This document shows, piece by piece, positions 7,489 through 16,584 of a stretch of DNA of 64,000 bases. Position 1 is the stretch's first letter, and the number at the start of each line of letters is the position of its first letter. The notes beneath the pieces were generated by a model. That model was not told the origin of the DNA. It saw nothing but the letters and a program-made list of their open reading frames with translations, and made no database searches. Source of the DNA: Algoriphagus litoralis (lineage in GTDB: Bacteria > Bacteroidota > Bacteroidia > Cytophagales > Cyclobacteriaceae); contig NZ_QGOL01000009.1 in assembly GCF_003259255.1 (NCBI RefSeq), positions 248,001-312,000 of the forward strand, written 5' to 3'. A program made the translations under genes and the position numbers.

Positions 7489-9132
7489 TTGAACAGAAGA
7501 GATTTTATCCACCTTTCAGGGCTTGGATTGGGAGCGATGATGACTCCCGGTCTGGTTGCCTTTAGTCAGCCTGTCTCTGCTGAGCACTTGCTCATGCCGG
7601 GGATGGATGCCGCCGCCAAAAAACTCCTTGCGGATGTGGCACTAAATACGACCAAATCCCTTGGTGCCACTTACACCGATGTAAGAATCGGTCGTTACCT
7701 GCAGCAGTTTCTTTTCACCCGAGAGAAAAATGTGCAGGGAATCACCAATGCAGAGTCCTTTGGCGTAGGTATCCGTGTCATTGCCAACGGTACCTGGGGC
7801 TTTTCCGCTACTTCCGACGTGACTCCTGATGGGATCAAAAAATGCGCGGAGACTGCCGTAGCAATCGCCAAGGCCAATTCCAAATTACAAAGCGAGCCAG
7901 TAGTCCTAGCTCCTGTGGAGTCGTACGGCGAGGTGAGCTGGAAGACGCCGATCAAGAAAAATGCCATGGAAGTGCCGGTCAAAGACAAAATTGACCTATT
8001 GCTTTCTGTGAATAATGCCGCCTTGGATAACGGTGCGGCCTTTGTCAATTCGGCCTTATTTATGGTCAACGAGCAGAAGTATTTTGCATCCACCGATGGT
8101 TCATACATTGATCAGGACATTCACAGGATCTGGCCAAACTTTACCGTCACGGCCGTCAACAGACAAGAGGGAGTATTCCGCTCCCGTCAGGCGCTCAGTG
8201 CTCCCATGGGTATGGGATATGAATACTTAGATGGAATCGCATCTGAAAAATTCATGAATCCAGCCGGATTCAATAGCTATAAAAATAGCTATGATATGGT
8301 CGAAGACGCTGTCGCTGCTGCGAAACATGCCAAAGAAAAACTGACTGCCAAGTCTGTTCTTCCAGGCAAATATGACTTGATGCTGGATCCTGATCACTTG
8401 GGATTGACCATTCACGAGTCAGTAGGTCACCCGCTTGAGCTCGACCGCGTGTTGGGCTACGAAGCGAATTATGCAGGTACCAGCTTTGCCACTTTGGACA
8501 AATGGAAATCAGGTGATTTCAAATACGGTTCGGACAAGGTCAACATTGTCGCTGACAAAATCCAGCCAAATTCCCTTGGAAACGTGGGTTGGGATGATGA
8601 AGGTGTGAAAGCCAAAGAGTGGGATTTGATTAAGAATGGTGTCTTAGTGAATTACCAGGCGATCCGTGATCAGGCTAAAATCATCGACGAGAAAGAATCG
8701 CACGGTTGCTGCTTTGCAGACAATTGGTCTTCGGTTCAGTTTCAGCGTATGCCAAACGTTTCTCTGAAACCAGGCGAAGAGAAAATGAGTCCACACGACA
8801 TGATCAAAGACATCGAAAAAGGAATCTACATCATCGGTCGTGGTTCATATTCTATCGATCAGCAGCGGTATAATTTCCAATTTGGTGGTCAGCTTTTCTA
8901 CGAAATCAAAAACGGAGAAATCGCCGGAATGCTCGAAGACGTGGCCTATCAGTCCAATACTCAGGAATTTTGGAACAGCTGCTCAGCTGTTTGTGACAAA
9001 GACGACTACCGATTGTTTGGGTCTTTCTTTGACGGAAAAGGTCAGCCATCTCAGGTTTCCGCAGTTTCTCACGGTAGCCCAACTACCCGTTTCGACGGAG
9101 TCAATGTCATCAATACAGGTAGAAACATTTAA
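7489..9132 (+). CDS. tldD: TldD-like metalloprotease subunit with Tat-type signal
   Basis: This 547-residue protein uses a TTG start, since an in-frame stop lies 15 bp upstream and no ATG gives the full N-terminus. It opens with a twin-arginine-type leader (MNRRDFIHLSGLGLGAMM). The TldD/PmbA domain contains the HExxxH zinc motif at 309-314 (IHESVGHPLELDR), characteristic of the catalytic TldD subunit. It is longer than cytoplasmic TldD (about 480 aa) mainly because of the leader. The next gene, 17 bp downstream, is the non-catalytic PmbA-type partner. In E. coli TldD/TldE processes microcin B17 and degrades small unfolded peptides; the substrate here is unknown. Confidence 0.88.
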   Translation: MNRRDFIHLSGLGLGAMMTPGLVAFSQPVSAEHLLMPGMDAAAKKLLADVALNTTKSLGATYTDVRIGRYLQQFLFTREKNVQGITNAESFGVGIRVIANGTWGFSATSDVTPDGIKKCAETAVAIAKANSKLQSEPVVLAPVESYGEVSWKTPIKKNAMEVPVKDKIDLLLSVNNAALDNGAAFVNSALFMVNEQKYFASTDGSYIDQDIHRIWPNFTVTAVNRQEGVFRSRQALSAPMGMGYEYLDGIASEKFMNPAGFNSYKNSYDMVEDAVAAAKHAKEKLTAKSVLPGKYDLMLDPDHLGLTIHESVGHPLELDRVLGYEANYAGTSFATLDKWKSGDFKYGSDKVNIVADKIQPNSLGNVGWDDEGVKAKEWDLIKNGVLVNYQAIRDQAKIIDEKESHGCCFADNWSSVQFQRMPNVSLKPGEEKMSPHDMIKDIEKGIYIIGRGSYSIDQQRYNFQFGGQLFYEIKNGEIAGMLEDVAYQSNTQEFWNSCSAVCDKDDYRLFGSFFDGKGQPSQVSAVSHGSPTTRFDGVNVINTGRNI

Positions 9133-9149
9133 TTCTGAACATCATTACT

Positions 9150-10466
9150 ATGGCTATACTAACTCAAGAAGAGGCTAAAGCGATTATTGATAAAGTTTTG
9201 TCCTATGCAAAAGCCGATGAAACCGAGGTTTCGATCCGTGGTGGACGCACAGGCAATATTCGCTACGCTAGAAATACAGTAAATACCAGCGGTGAAACGA
9301 ATGAGATCAGTCTCAGCATCACTTCTGTATATGGAAAAAAATCAGGCTCTACCAGCATCAATGAACTGGATGATGAGTCTTTGAAAAGAGCAGTGGCACG
9401 TGCAGAAGAAATAGCTGCCTTGGCTCCCGAAAATCCAGAATATATGCCGATGCTCGGTCCTCAAAACTATGGTGCATCCAAGACTTTTGCCAAGGCTACC
9501 GACTCCATCAACCCCGATTATAGAGCTCAATTGGCAGTGGACAGCATCAAGCCCTGTGTAGAAAACAATCTGACTGCTGCAGGGTATTTGGAGGACTTCT
9601 CCGGATTTGTGGCTACTGGCAACAGCAAAGGGCTTTTTGGCTACAATCAAAGCACTTCAGTTGATTTCACGGTGACTGTTCGTTCCGCTGATGGAACAGG
9701 TTCAGGCTACGCAGGTCGCGACTTCAACGATGCTGGCTTACTCAAAGCAGGTGAAGTGACCAATGTCGCTGCGCAAAAAGCAATGGCCTCTGTCAATGCA
9801 CAGGCGATTGAGCCTGGAAAATATACAGTGATCCTAGAGCCAATGGCTGCAAATGATTTGCTGAGACTACTTGCTTCAGGTATGGATGCTCGAAGTGCTG
9901 ACGAGGGAAGAAGTTTCTTGAGCAAAAAGGGGGGTGGAACCAAAATCGGGGAAAAGCTATTCGACGAGCGGGTGACCATCTATTCTGATCCGGCACATCC
10001 TGAGATTCCATCGGCACCTTGGTCGGGCGAAGGTTTTCCATTGGAGAAAACCACCTGGGTAGAGAACGGTGTCGTTAAAAACATGTTCTATTCCCGCTAT
10101 TGGGCAGAAAAGCAAGGTGTACAACCAGTTCCTAGACCTCAAGGATTTATTTTCGAGGGTGGAGATCAATCATTAGCTGATATGATCCGAAATACGGAAC
10201 GGGGAGTTTTGGTCACTAGATTCTGGTATATCCGGGCAGTAGATCCGCAGACTTTGCTCTATACAGGCTTAACCCGAGACGGTACTTTCTACATCGAAGA
10301 CGGTAAAATCAAATTCCCGGTGAAAAACTTCCGCTTCAACGAAAGTCCAATCATCATGCTCAATAACATTGAAGCAATGGGCAAACCTGAACGGACCAGC
10401 GGGAATATGGTCCCTCCGATGAAAATCCGAGACTTTACGTTTACCAGTTTGTCGGACGCTGTTTAA
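9150..10466 (+). CDS. PmbA/TldE-like metalloprotease partner subunit
   Basis: This 438-residue member of the TldD/PmbA family lacks the HExxxH motif, so it is the non-catalytic partner that closes the active-site chamber. The N-terminal domain (TEVSIRGGRTGNIRYARNTV) and the C-terminal beta-barrel-like part (YTVILEPMAANDLLRLL..., LLYTGLTRDGTFYIEDGKI) match the family. Unlike its neighbour it has no export leader. If the TldD partner really is Tat-exported, this subunit could be carried along by a hitch-hiker mechanism, or the leader could be vestigial. It is the second gene of a two-gene operon, 17 bp behind tldD. Confidence 0.85.
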   Translation: MAILTQEEAKAIIDKVLSYAKADETEVSIRGGRTGNIRYARNTVNTSGETNEISLSITSVYGKKSGSTSINELDDESLKRAVARAEEIAALAPENPEYMPMLGPQNYGASKTFAKATDSINPDYRAQLAVDSIKPCVENNLTAAGYLEDFSGFVATGNSKGLFGYNQSTSVDFTVTVRSADGTGSGYAGRDFNDAGLLKAGEVTNVAAQKAMASVNAQAIEPGKYTVILEPMAANDLLRLLASGMDARSADEGRSFLSKKGGGTKIGEKLFDERVTIYSDPAHPEIPSAPWSGEGFPLEKTTWVENGVVKNMFYSRYWAEKQGVQPVPRPQGFIFEGGDQSLADMIRNTERGVLVTRFWYIRAVDPQTLLYTGLTRDGTFYIEDGKIKFPVKNFRFNESPIIMLNNIEAMGKPERTSGNMVPPMKIRDFTFTSLSDAV

Positions 10467-10488
10467 TTCAGTGGGCAGTATTGTGTGG

Positions 10489-10785
10489 TCAGTTGGCAGT
10501 TTTGATACTGCTAACTGATCATTTATTCAAATAATTATTTACTCGAATGTTGGGTGTGTCACCCTGAGTACCTTACAGACGTGAGTCTGGAAGTTCGAAG
10601 TGTGATTCCACTGTTATTTAATTAACAAAGCTTCGAACTTCCCAACTCTCGTTGGTAAAGTGCTCAGCATTACAAATGTGTCTGCAAATTTTCTATTTAG
10701 ACAGATCACACTTCGACTAATCTCTGCAAACTGCGACTGCCAACTGTAAACTGATCACTGTAAACTGCGACTGCCAACTGAAAAC
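10489..10785. repeat. nested inverted/direct repeat element (MITE-like)
   Basis: The outer arms CAGTTGGCAGT (10490-10500) and ACTGCCAACTG (10770-10780) are perfect inverted repeats. Inner arms are GGAAGTTCGAAG (10589-10600) with CTTCGAACTTCC (10631-10642), and TCGAAGTGTGAT (10595-10606) with ATCACACTTCGA (10705-10716). On the right side a 19-bp unit, AAACTGCGACTGCCAACTG, occurs twice (10728-10746 and 10762-10780, period 34). No coding potential was seen. The CACCCTGAG...TTCGAAGTGTGA core resembles intergenic repeats common in Bacteroidota, and a related fragment (TTCGACTCTGCTCAGCCTGA) lies near 43913. The right end runs into the N-terminus of the DUF4159 gene. Confidence 0.8.
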
Positions 10786-11398
10786 TTCAACCTTCTTCTT
10801 CACTCGCCTCAAGTACAACTCCGGCAATTGGGATACGGATCAGCGCATGCCTTCCAATCTTCTCAATAGCCTGGTCGAGTATACTACGATTCCGGTGGAT
10901 GAAAAGGAAAAGATCGTCGAACTCAGCAGTGAGGAAATCTTTAAAAGTCCTTTTTGCTACCTCAGTGGACATAAGTTGGTGGAGTTTTCTCAGGAAGAAC
11001 GGAAAAATTTCAAAACCTATGTCGAGCAGGGTGGGTTTGTGTTTGTAGACGACTGCAATCATGACATTGACGGTCTTTTTGCCAAGTCCTTCGAGGAAGA
11101 AATGAGTCGGACTTTTGGCCAGGATGCGCTTCAAAAAATTCCCAATGACCACTGGATTTACCGCTGTTTCTTCGAGTTTGAAGACGGACCTCCTGCGACT
11201 TCCTTTGAATTGAATGGGTGGGGAGATGACCTTGTTCATGATTATCTCAAAGCCATTGAGATCAACGGTCGAATCGGAGTCCTCTACAGCAACAAAGATT
11301 ACGGTTGCGAATGGGATTACGACTTTCGAAATAAGCGATTTCTAAAAATTGACAACACCCGATTTGGTGTAAATATCGTGGTGTATGCTTTAACCTAA
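10778..11398 (+). CDS. DUF4159 domain protein (N-terminus starts at a non-ATG codon)
   Basis: The first in-frame ATG (10847) would remove conserved sequence. Upstream the frame reads TSTFFFTRLKYNSGNWDTDQR before MPSNLLNSL, which is the usual beginning of DUF4159 proteins. No ATG, GTG or TTG is available there, and CTG at 10778 is the best candidate, giving about 206 residues. This is a soluble Rossmann/flavodoxin-like domain with GGFVFVDDCNHDIDGLF near its centre and SNKDYGCEWDYDF toward the end. DUF4159 proteins usually accompany MoxR/DUF58/BatA genes, as here: the MoxR gene begins 6 bp after the stop. Role is unknown, perhaps a scaffold or regulator of the AAA+ system. Confidence 0.8.
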   Translation: MKTSTFFFTRLKYNSGNWDTDQRMPSNLLNSLVEYTTIPVDEKEKIVELSSEEIFKSPFCYLSGHKLVEFSQEERKNFKTYVEQGGFVFVDDCNHDIDGLFAKSFEEEMSRTFGQDALQKIPNDHWIYRCFFEFEDGPPATSFELNGWGDDLVHDYLKAIEINGRIGVLYSNKDYGCEWDYDFRNKRFLKIDNTRFGVNIVVYALT

Positions 11399-11404
11399 AA
11401 CCTA

Positions 11405-12397
11405 TTGGAAACTGACCTAAAACACTACCAAAATCTGGTAGATAAGCTTCCCAAGCTGAAAAAAGAAATTGCCAAGGTCATCGTCGGTCAAGAAGAAGTA
11501 CTGGACGAGGTGATCATAACCTTACTTGCTGGTGGGCACTGCCTGCTCGAAGGAGTTCCTGGATTGGCAAAAACACTGATGGTGAAGACCATTTCTGAAG
11601 TGATGGAAATGTCTTTTAAGCGGATTCAGTTTACTCCGGATCTAATGCCCGGAGATATTATCGGTACGGAGATTCTGGAAGAGGATCACAGCACCGGAAA
11701 GAAGTTTTTCCAGTTTTCGCAAGGGCCAATTTTTGCAAATATGGTCTTGGCTGACGAAATCAACCGAACTCCGCCCAAAACCCAGGCTGCGCTTCTGGAA
11801 GCTATGCAGGAAAAAATGGTCACTTATGGAGGTAAAAATTACGCCTTGCCTAATCCATTTTTGATCATCGCTACGCAAAACCCGATCGAGCAAAGCGGTA
11901 CTTATCCACTTCCGGAGGCTCAGTTAGACCGCTTTTTACTCTATATCAAACTGGGATATCCCAGCGAGCAGGAAGAGCTGGAAGTCCTCGAAAAAACCAC
12001 AGGAATCTACAAACCGGAGATCAATAAAATCATTTCTGCTGGGGAAATCATCCAACTACAGCAACTGACGCGTGAAGTTCATTTGGATTCAGCGCTGTTG
12101 TCTTACATCACTCGATTGATTCGAGCGACTCGGTTGGAAAACTCAACTGTTCCAGAAGTAAAATCTTATGTAGAATGGGGTGCTGGAACCCGTGCTGGTC
12201 AGTCTTTGATCCTCTGTGCCAAAGCTCGGGCAATACTCAAAGGACGCTATTCGGTAATTCCTGAGGATATTAAAAGCTTAGCTTTTCCTGTGCTTAGACA
12301 CCGGATTTCGCTTCACTTCAAAGCTGAAGCGGAGCAAATTGATACCGATTTCATCATTTCAAAACTAGTCGAACAAGTTCCGGTTCATGCCAAGTAA
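11405..12397 (+). CDS. MoxR family AAA+ ATPase
   Basis: This 330-residue protein has a TTG start placed 6 bp after the DUF4159 stop. The MoxR-type Walker A is EGVPGLAKT (residues ~49-57) and Walker B with the extension is LADEINRTPP, followed by the sensor region IATQNPIEQSGTYPLPEAQLDRF. A C-terminal lid domain includes HRISLHFKAEAE. MoxR ATPases are chaperone-like proteins that work with vWA-domain partners on envelope or metalloenzyme maturation. The next gene overlaps by 11 bp and encodes the DUF58/vWA partner. Confidence 0.95.
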   Translation: METDLKHYQNLVDKLPKLKKEIAKVIVGQEEVLDEVIITLLAGGHCLLEGVPGLAKTLMVKTISEVMEMSFKRIQFTPDLMPGDIIGTEILEEDHSTGKKFFQFSQGPIFANMVLADEINRTPPKTQAALLEAMQEKMVTYGGKNYALPNPFLIIATQNPIEQSGTYPLPEAQLDRFLLYIKLGYPSEQEELEVLEKTTGIYKPEINKIISAGEIIQLQQLTREVHLDSALLSYITRLIRATRLENSTVPEVKSYVEWGAGTRAGQSLILCAKARAILKGRYSVIPEDIKSLAFPVLRHRISLHFKAEAEQIDTDFIISKLVEQVPVHAK

Positions 12398-13253
12398 TCT
12401 GGAGATCATCAAGCTTAATGACTTGCGCCTTTCTGCCAAGCTCGTCAGCGAACAGCTGCGGCAAGGCATCCATTCGGGCATCCGTGTAGGAGTGGGGAGT
12501 GAGTTTGAGCAATACCGGCATTATCGACCGGGTGATGATCTCAAGCGGATAGACTGGAAGTATTTTTCCCGTTCCGGAAAGTACATGGTCAAGGAATCTA
12601 CCACCGAAAGTAATCTGCACATCAGTTTGATTTTGGATTTGTCCGGATCAATGAATTATGCTGAAAATGACTATTCAAGACTGGATTATGCGAAAAATCT
12701 CTTGGCATCTCTGGCTTATTTGGCCTATTTACAAGGCGATTCCTTGAGCTATTATACCTTGAAAGAAGGGGAGTTCACCCAAAAAGTCGCTCCAACTCCC
12801 AAGAGCTTTCAGCGGATTTTGTATCATTTGGAACTGGAAAAAGCGTCAGGGACTTGGCCTTTGGATTCGCCTCAGCCTGCGTTGCCGATGGACCGAAATA
12901 GGGAATTGATCGTATGGGTATCTGATTTTCTTCAGAAAAATGAAGAGTGGGAAAATCTCGTGGAAAAATTCCGTCACCCTCGAAAAGAACTCATGCTTGT
13001 TCAGCTTTTGGGTGAACAAGAACTTGACTTCAATCTTCAAGGAAATCTCATTTTCAGAGACTTGGAAACTGGTAGAGAAATGGTGAGAGACGGGCAGGCT
13101 TTGAAATCCGAGTTCAAGAAGAACTTCCAATCCTATTTGGATCATTTGGATGCAAGGTTCCAGCAACCTCAAGTTCATCTATTGCGCGAATCAATTCAGA
13201 CACCACTGGCGACGCTTGCTCGGAAGATTTTGAATCTTAAAAAACTGTCCTAA
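12387..13253 (+). CDS. DUF58 domain protein (vWA-like MoxR partner)
   Basis: This 288-residue protein carries the DUF58 signature YRPGDDLKRIDWKYFSRSGKY followed by a vWA/MIDAS-like motif (LILDLSGSMNY, DxSGS). It lacks the N-terminal membrane helices seen in longer DUF58 proteins, so it is probably cytoplasmic or peripherally bound. It overlaps the MoxR gene by 11 bp and the next gene by one base (TAATG), indicating translational coupling. Family knowledge: DUF58 proteins are the standard adaptor partners of MoxR ATPases. Confidence 0.93.
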   Translation: MPSNLEIIKLNDLRLSAKLVSEQLRQGIHSGIRVGVGSEFEQYRHYRPGDDLKRIDWKYFSRSGKYMVKESTTESNLHISLILDLSGSMNYAENDYSRLDYAKNLLASLAYLAYLQGDSLSYYTLKEGEFTQKVAPTPKSFQRILYHLELEKASGTWPLDSPQPALPMDRNRELIVWVSDFLQKNEEWENLVEKFRHPRKELMLVQLLGEQELDFNLQGNLIFRDLETGREMVRDGQALKSEFKKNFQSYLDHLDARFQQPQVHLLRESIQTPLATLARKILNLKKLS

Positions 13254-14410
13254 TGGAGTTCTTGCAGCCAATTTACTTTTGGGGATTAGCCGGAATATCC
13301 ATTCCGATACTCATTCATCTTTGGAATGGACGTCGGGGGAAAGTCTTGGACTGGGCTGCTATGAACTGGTTGAATGCTCAGGAATCACAATCCAGTCGGT
13401 CCTTTAAGCTGGAGCATTTGCTTCTTTCGATGCTTCGGATTTTGATCTTTTGTATTTTGATCTTGCTTGCAGTGGGATTGTGGTTTGATTTTTTGGAAAA
13501 AAATGAATCAAAAGCCACTATTCATCTTGTACTTCCAAATCCCGAAGTGGAAGCTGAATTTCGCTTTGAAATTGAACAGGCTTTAGAAAAAGGAGAGCAA
13601 GTTTTTTGGTTGGCTGAAGGATTGCCAGAATATGAGGCTGAACAAATTCCTGAGGAAAATCCAAAAGAGTATGATTTTCAAAAAGCCTTTGATTTGCTAC
13701 CAAGGCATTTGGATTCGCTTCACATTTATTCTTCAGGTTTAGAAAATGACTTCGGTTCAAATGCACTATTTGTGCCTAGTATCCCCATTTTTCACGTTTC
13801 CACTCTGGATAAAAGGAGTTTTTCGAAAGCCAGAATTGGAGTGGATTCGATGCGATTTCTTTCCGTGAATGAATTGGGCTTGCTTCAATTAGACTCGGCG
13901 GATCGAAATGCAGATCTGGTATTTTCAGGACCAATTGATTATAGTTTTTCTTTGGAAAATCTAGAGAAACGAGATGAAATAATGGCCGCGTTTGAAGCGA
14001 TTGAAGATGTTCATGGATTGTCTTTTTCCGAAGTTTCGGAAGGAGGAAAATTGGTGCTAACCGATCAAATTCCTGAAATTCTTTCCAAGAAAAAACTCTA
14101 TTTACTTTTGGAGTCAGAAGATCGGATTTTACCACAAAATGTAATAAATCTAGAAAATCAGGCAGGTTTGACCTGGGCGGAAGTGATCGAAAAAGGTCTT
14201 CTCCCGGAATTAATCTTAGAACCAATGGTTGACTTTCTAGGGATTCAACCCTTGGAAAAAAGGTTAACAATCAATCAACTGGAACAACGATTTGTCCAAA
14301 TTCCTGAATCAAAGATGGCCATATTGCCAAATTCTGCGGTTCTTCTTTTGGTGCTTTTCCTGATCCTTTACGGCGTAGAACGCTATTACGCTTACCGACT
14401 AAATCTGTGA
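13253..14410 (+). CDS. BatA-type membrane protein
   Basis: This 385-residue protein has an N-terminal BatA (aerotolerance regulator N-terminal) region: a first hydrophobic segment (PIYFWGLAGISIPILIHLW), the motif GRRGKVLDWAAMNWL, then a second membrane helix (LLLSMLRILIFCILILLAVGLWF, about residues 60-82). A long periplasmic or cytoplasmic acidic region follows, and a C-terminal helix (AVLLLVLFLILYGVERYYAY). No vWA MIDAS motif is evident, so it is a BatA-N protein without the vWA domain. It couples by one base to the DUF58 gene and by four bases (GTGA) to the next. Confidence 0.82.
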   Translation: MEFLQPIYFWGLAGISIPILIHLWNGRRGKVLDWAAMNWLNAQESQSSRSFKLEHLLLSMLRILIFCILILLAVGLWFDFLEKNESKATIHLVLPNPEVEAEFRFEIEQALEKGEQVFWLAEGLPEYEAEQIPEENPKEYDFQKAFDLLPRHLDSLHIYSSGLENDFGSNALFVPSIPIFHVSTLDKRSFSKARIGVDSMRFLSVNELGLLQLDSADRNADLVFSGPIDYSFSLENLEKRDEIMAAFEAIEDVHGLSFSEVSEGGKLVLTDQIPEILSKKKLYLLLESEDRILPQNVINLENQAGLTWAEVIEKGLLPELILEPMVDFLGIQPLEKRLTINQLEQRFVQIPESKMAILPNSAVLLLVLFLILYGVERYYAYRLNL

Positions 14411-16584
14411 ATAAACTCAAGCAATCCATACGGTCTCTAGAGTTGCAATTGCAGCTGAATGCCTTGGCAAAAGCTTTGGTGTTGGGGACATTTCTTGGGT
14501 TTTTGGCTTGGGTCTTTGGAATTCAATTGTGGATTGCTTTAGGACTTTTTCTTACGGGCACCTTCGTTTTTGCTTGGTTTTTTGGAGCATTCCAAAATCA
14601 GCGAAAATTGGCTGTTCAGCTTTTGCATCAGGAAGTGAAAGGTTTAGAATTCAGCCTCGAACTCCTAAATAAACCAGCTTTCAGCATTGCAGACCAACTT
14701 CAACTTGAACGAATTTCGGACCGAATTCCACCTAAGATATGGGTGATTCAGCGGGGATTGGTTCCGTATGTTTTGGGCTTTGGATTCTTGGTTTTGGTTT
14801 ACTTCGGATCTGGATTTCTTGATTTTTCTAAATCTGTGAACAATCCTGAAGATCAATTTGAATTGGCTGAAACAGTCGCTCTGACAGAAGCTATTCAGGT
14901 AGTGAACTTTAGCCAAACTCAATTGACTATTCAGCCACCACCTTATACCAAAATCCCTAAATCCGTCCAGCAAGAATTAGAAGCCAAAGCAATCAAAGGT
15001 TCGCGATTGACTTGGGAAATTGATTTTTCAGGCGATTCCGTATTGGAAGTTTTTCTCGTGAATTCCACTGGCGAGAAGCTCTCCTTTTCTCAAAATGACC
15101 GAGGATTCGAACTTTCGGAAGAACTGAGTAATTCAGGAATTTACTCGATCCATGCCTTTCGCGATAGCGTACAGGTATTTGAAAGTGACTTTTACACACT
15201 CGAGGCAATATCGGATCAAAGTCCTCAAATCATTCCTGAAGAAAAAGAAATCTACCGATATCATTTTCAGAAAAATGCTTCTTTTCTAAATCTAAAGGCA
15301 AAGATCAGCGATGATTTTCAGGTAAATGAGGTCTATTTGGTAGCTACATTGGCAAGAGGAAAAGGCGAAAATGTGAAGTTTCGTGAAACACGATTTCCTG
15401 TTTTGACCCAAGCTTTCAGAGAGAAAGAAGCAAACTACAAACTTGATTTCAAGGCCTTGGATTTCCAACCCGGTGACGAACTCTATTACTACTGGGCCGC
15501 TGAAGATAACAAAGAACCTGAGGCCAACCTTTCCCGCACGGACACCTATTTCATCAAATTCGTCGACGAAAATGACCAAAGCGATGCTGCTTTAGAAGGC
15601 ATGGTGGTCCAGTTTCTTCCGGAGTATTTTCGTAGTCAGCGTCAAATTATCATTGATACTGAAAAACTAATAGCCGAAAAATCGAAGAAAACCGAGAAAG
15701 AATTCGGGTTCACCTCGAATGAAATCGGATACGATCAGAAGCTTCTTCGGCTTCGCTATGGGCAATACATGGGCGAGGAATTTGAATCGGATGCTGGCGG
15801 TGGGACAACAGAAGAAGGTGGCGATCTACTCATCGGATATATGCATTTGCACGATCAGGAAGGGGAAAATGAAGTAGTGGTAGTAGAGTCGCATGAAGGC
15901 CATTCGCATGAAGAGGAACAGCCCGCAGAAACTTCCTCATCAGGGGGAGGGATTGAAAGTTTACTGAGTGAGTACATGCATGCGCATGATTCAGAGGAAG
16001 TCAACACGTATTTTGAGCAGTCCACCAAAGGAGCGCTGAAAGGAGCTTTGGAGCAAATGTGGCAGGCAGAGCTGTATTTGCGGCTTTTCGAACCTGAAAA
16101 GTCACTTCCTTTTCAGTACAAGGCACTGGAACTACTGAAAACAGTACAACAAAAATCACGGGTCTACGTGAAGCGGACGGGCTACGATCCCCCTCCAATC
16201 AAGGAAACTGAAAAGCGACTCACAGGTGAATTAAAGGACTTGGATGCCCGTTTGCAAAAAGAGTTGGTCGAATTGGAAAAGCAAATCGAACCGCTAGCAT
16301 CAGAGGTTTTGGGAATGCTTCTCAGATCTGAACTGACAGTAAGCGATAGACAAACTGTGCACGAACTCGGAGAAATCTGGAGTCGACGCATGGAATACAC
16401 CGGGCTGAACGATTTGAAATTGCTTTTGCATTTGCAGGAACTTGAATCAGGGAAATTGGACCAACGTGGAAGAAATGAGTTGAGAGAAAAACTTTATCCT
16501 TTTGCAGGCAGCTATAAGCAGACCGGTGCGTCCTATTTGTCTCCAAATTCATTGAAAGACTCATTTCGGAGGAAAATACAATGA
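14407..16584 (+). CDS. DUF4175-like membrane protein with His-rich repeat
   Basis: This 725-residue protein has a GTG start overlapping the previous stop. N-terminal helices are at ~22-60 and ~118-140, followed by a large extracytoplasmic region with an Ig-like part (YYYWAAEDNKEPEANLSRTDTYFIKF, ~360-386). Residues 478-528 carry two similar motifs, YMHLHD and YMHAHD, and a His/Glu cluster (HEGHSHEEE) between them, suggesting metal binding. The C-terminal third is helical and charged. Similarity to DUF4175 proteins of MoxR operons is judged from architecture and context; this one is shorter than typical members. It ends with a 4-bp overlap (ATGA) into the last gene of the operon. Confidence 0.7.
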   Translation: MNKLKQSIRSLELQLQLNALAKALVLGTFLGFLAWVFGIQLWIALGLFLTGTFVFAWFFGAFQNQRKLAVQLLHQEVKGLEFSLELLNKPAFSIADQLQLERISDRIPPKIWVIQRGLVPYVLGFGFLVLVYFGSGFLDFSKSVNNPEDQFELAETVALTEAIQVVNFSQTQLTIQPPPYTKIPKSVQQELEAKAIKGSRLTWEIDFSGDSVLEVFLVNSTGEKLSFSQNDRGFELSEELSNSGIYSIHAFRDSVQVFESDFYTLEAISDQSPQIIPEEKEIYRYHFQKNASFLNLKAKISDDFQVNEVYLVATLARGKGENVKFRETRFPVLTQAFREKEANYKLDFKALDFQPGDELYYYWAAEDNKEPEANLSRTDTYFIKFVDENDQSDAALEGMVVQFLPEYFRSQRQIIIDTEKLIAEKSKKTEKEFGFTSNEIGYDQKLLRLRYGQYMGEEFESDAGGGTTEEGGDLLIGYMHLHDQEGENEVVVVESHEGHSHEEEQPAETSSSGGGIESLLSEYMHAHDSEEVNTYFEQSTKGALKGALEQMWQAELYLRLFEPEKSLPFQYKALELLKTVQQKSRVYVKRTGYDPPPIKETEKRLTGELKDLDARLQKELVELEKQIEPLASEVLGMLLRSELTVSDRQTVHELGEIWSRRMEYTGLNDLKLLLHLQELESGKLDQRGRNELREKLYPFAGSYKQTGASYLSPNSLKDSFRRKIQ

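Noticed and set aside
10787..11239. 150-residue frame antisense to the DUF4159 gene
   Set aside because: It is the shadow of a well supported, conserved gene on the other strand. The many other long antisense frames (for example 13776-14270, 39779-40066, 62463-62792) were discarded for the same reason.
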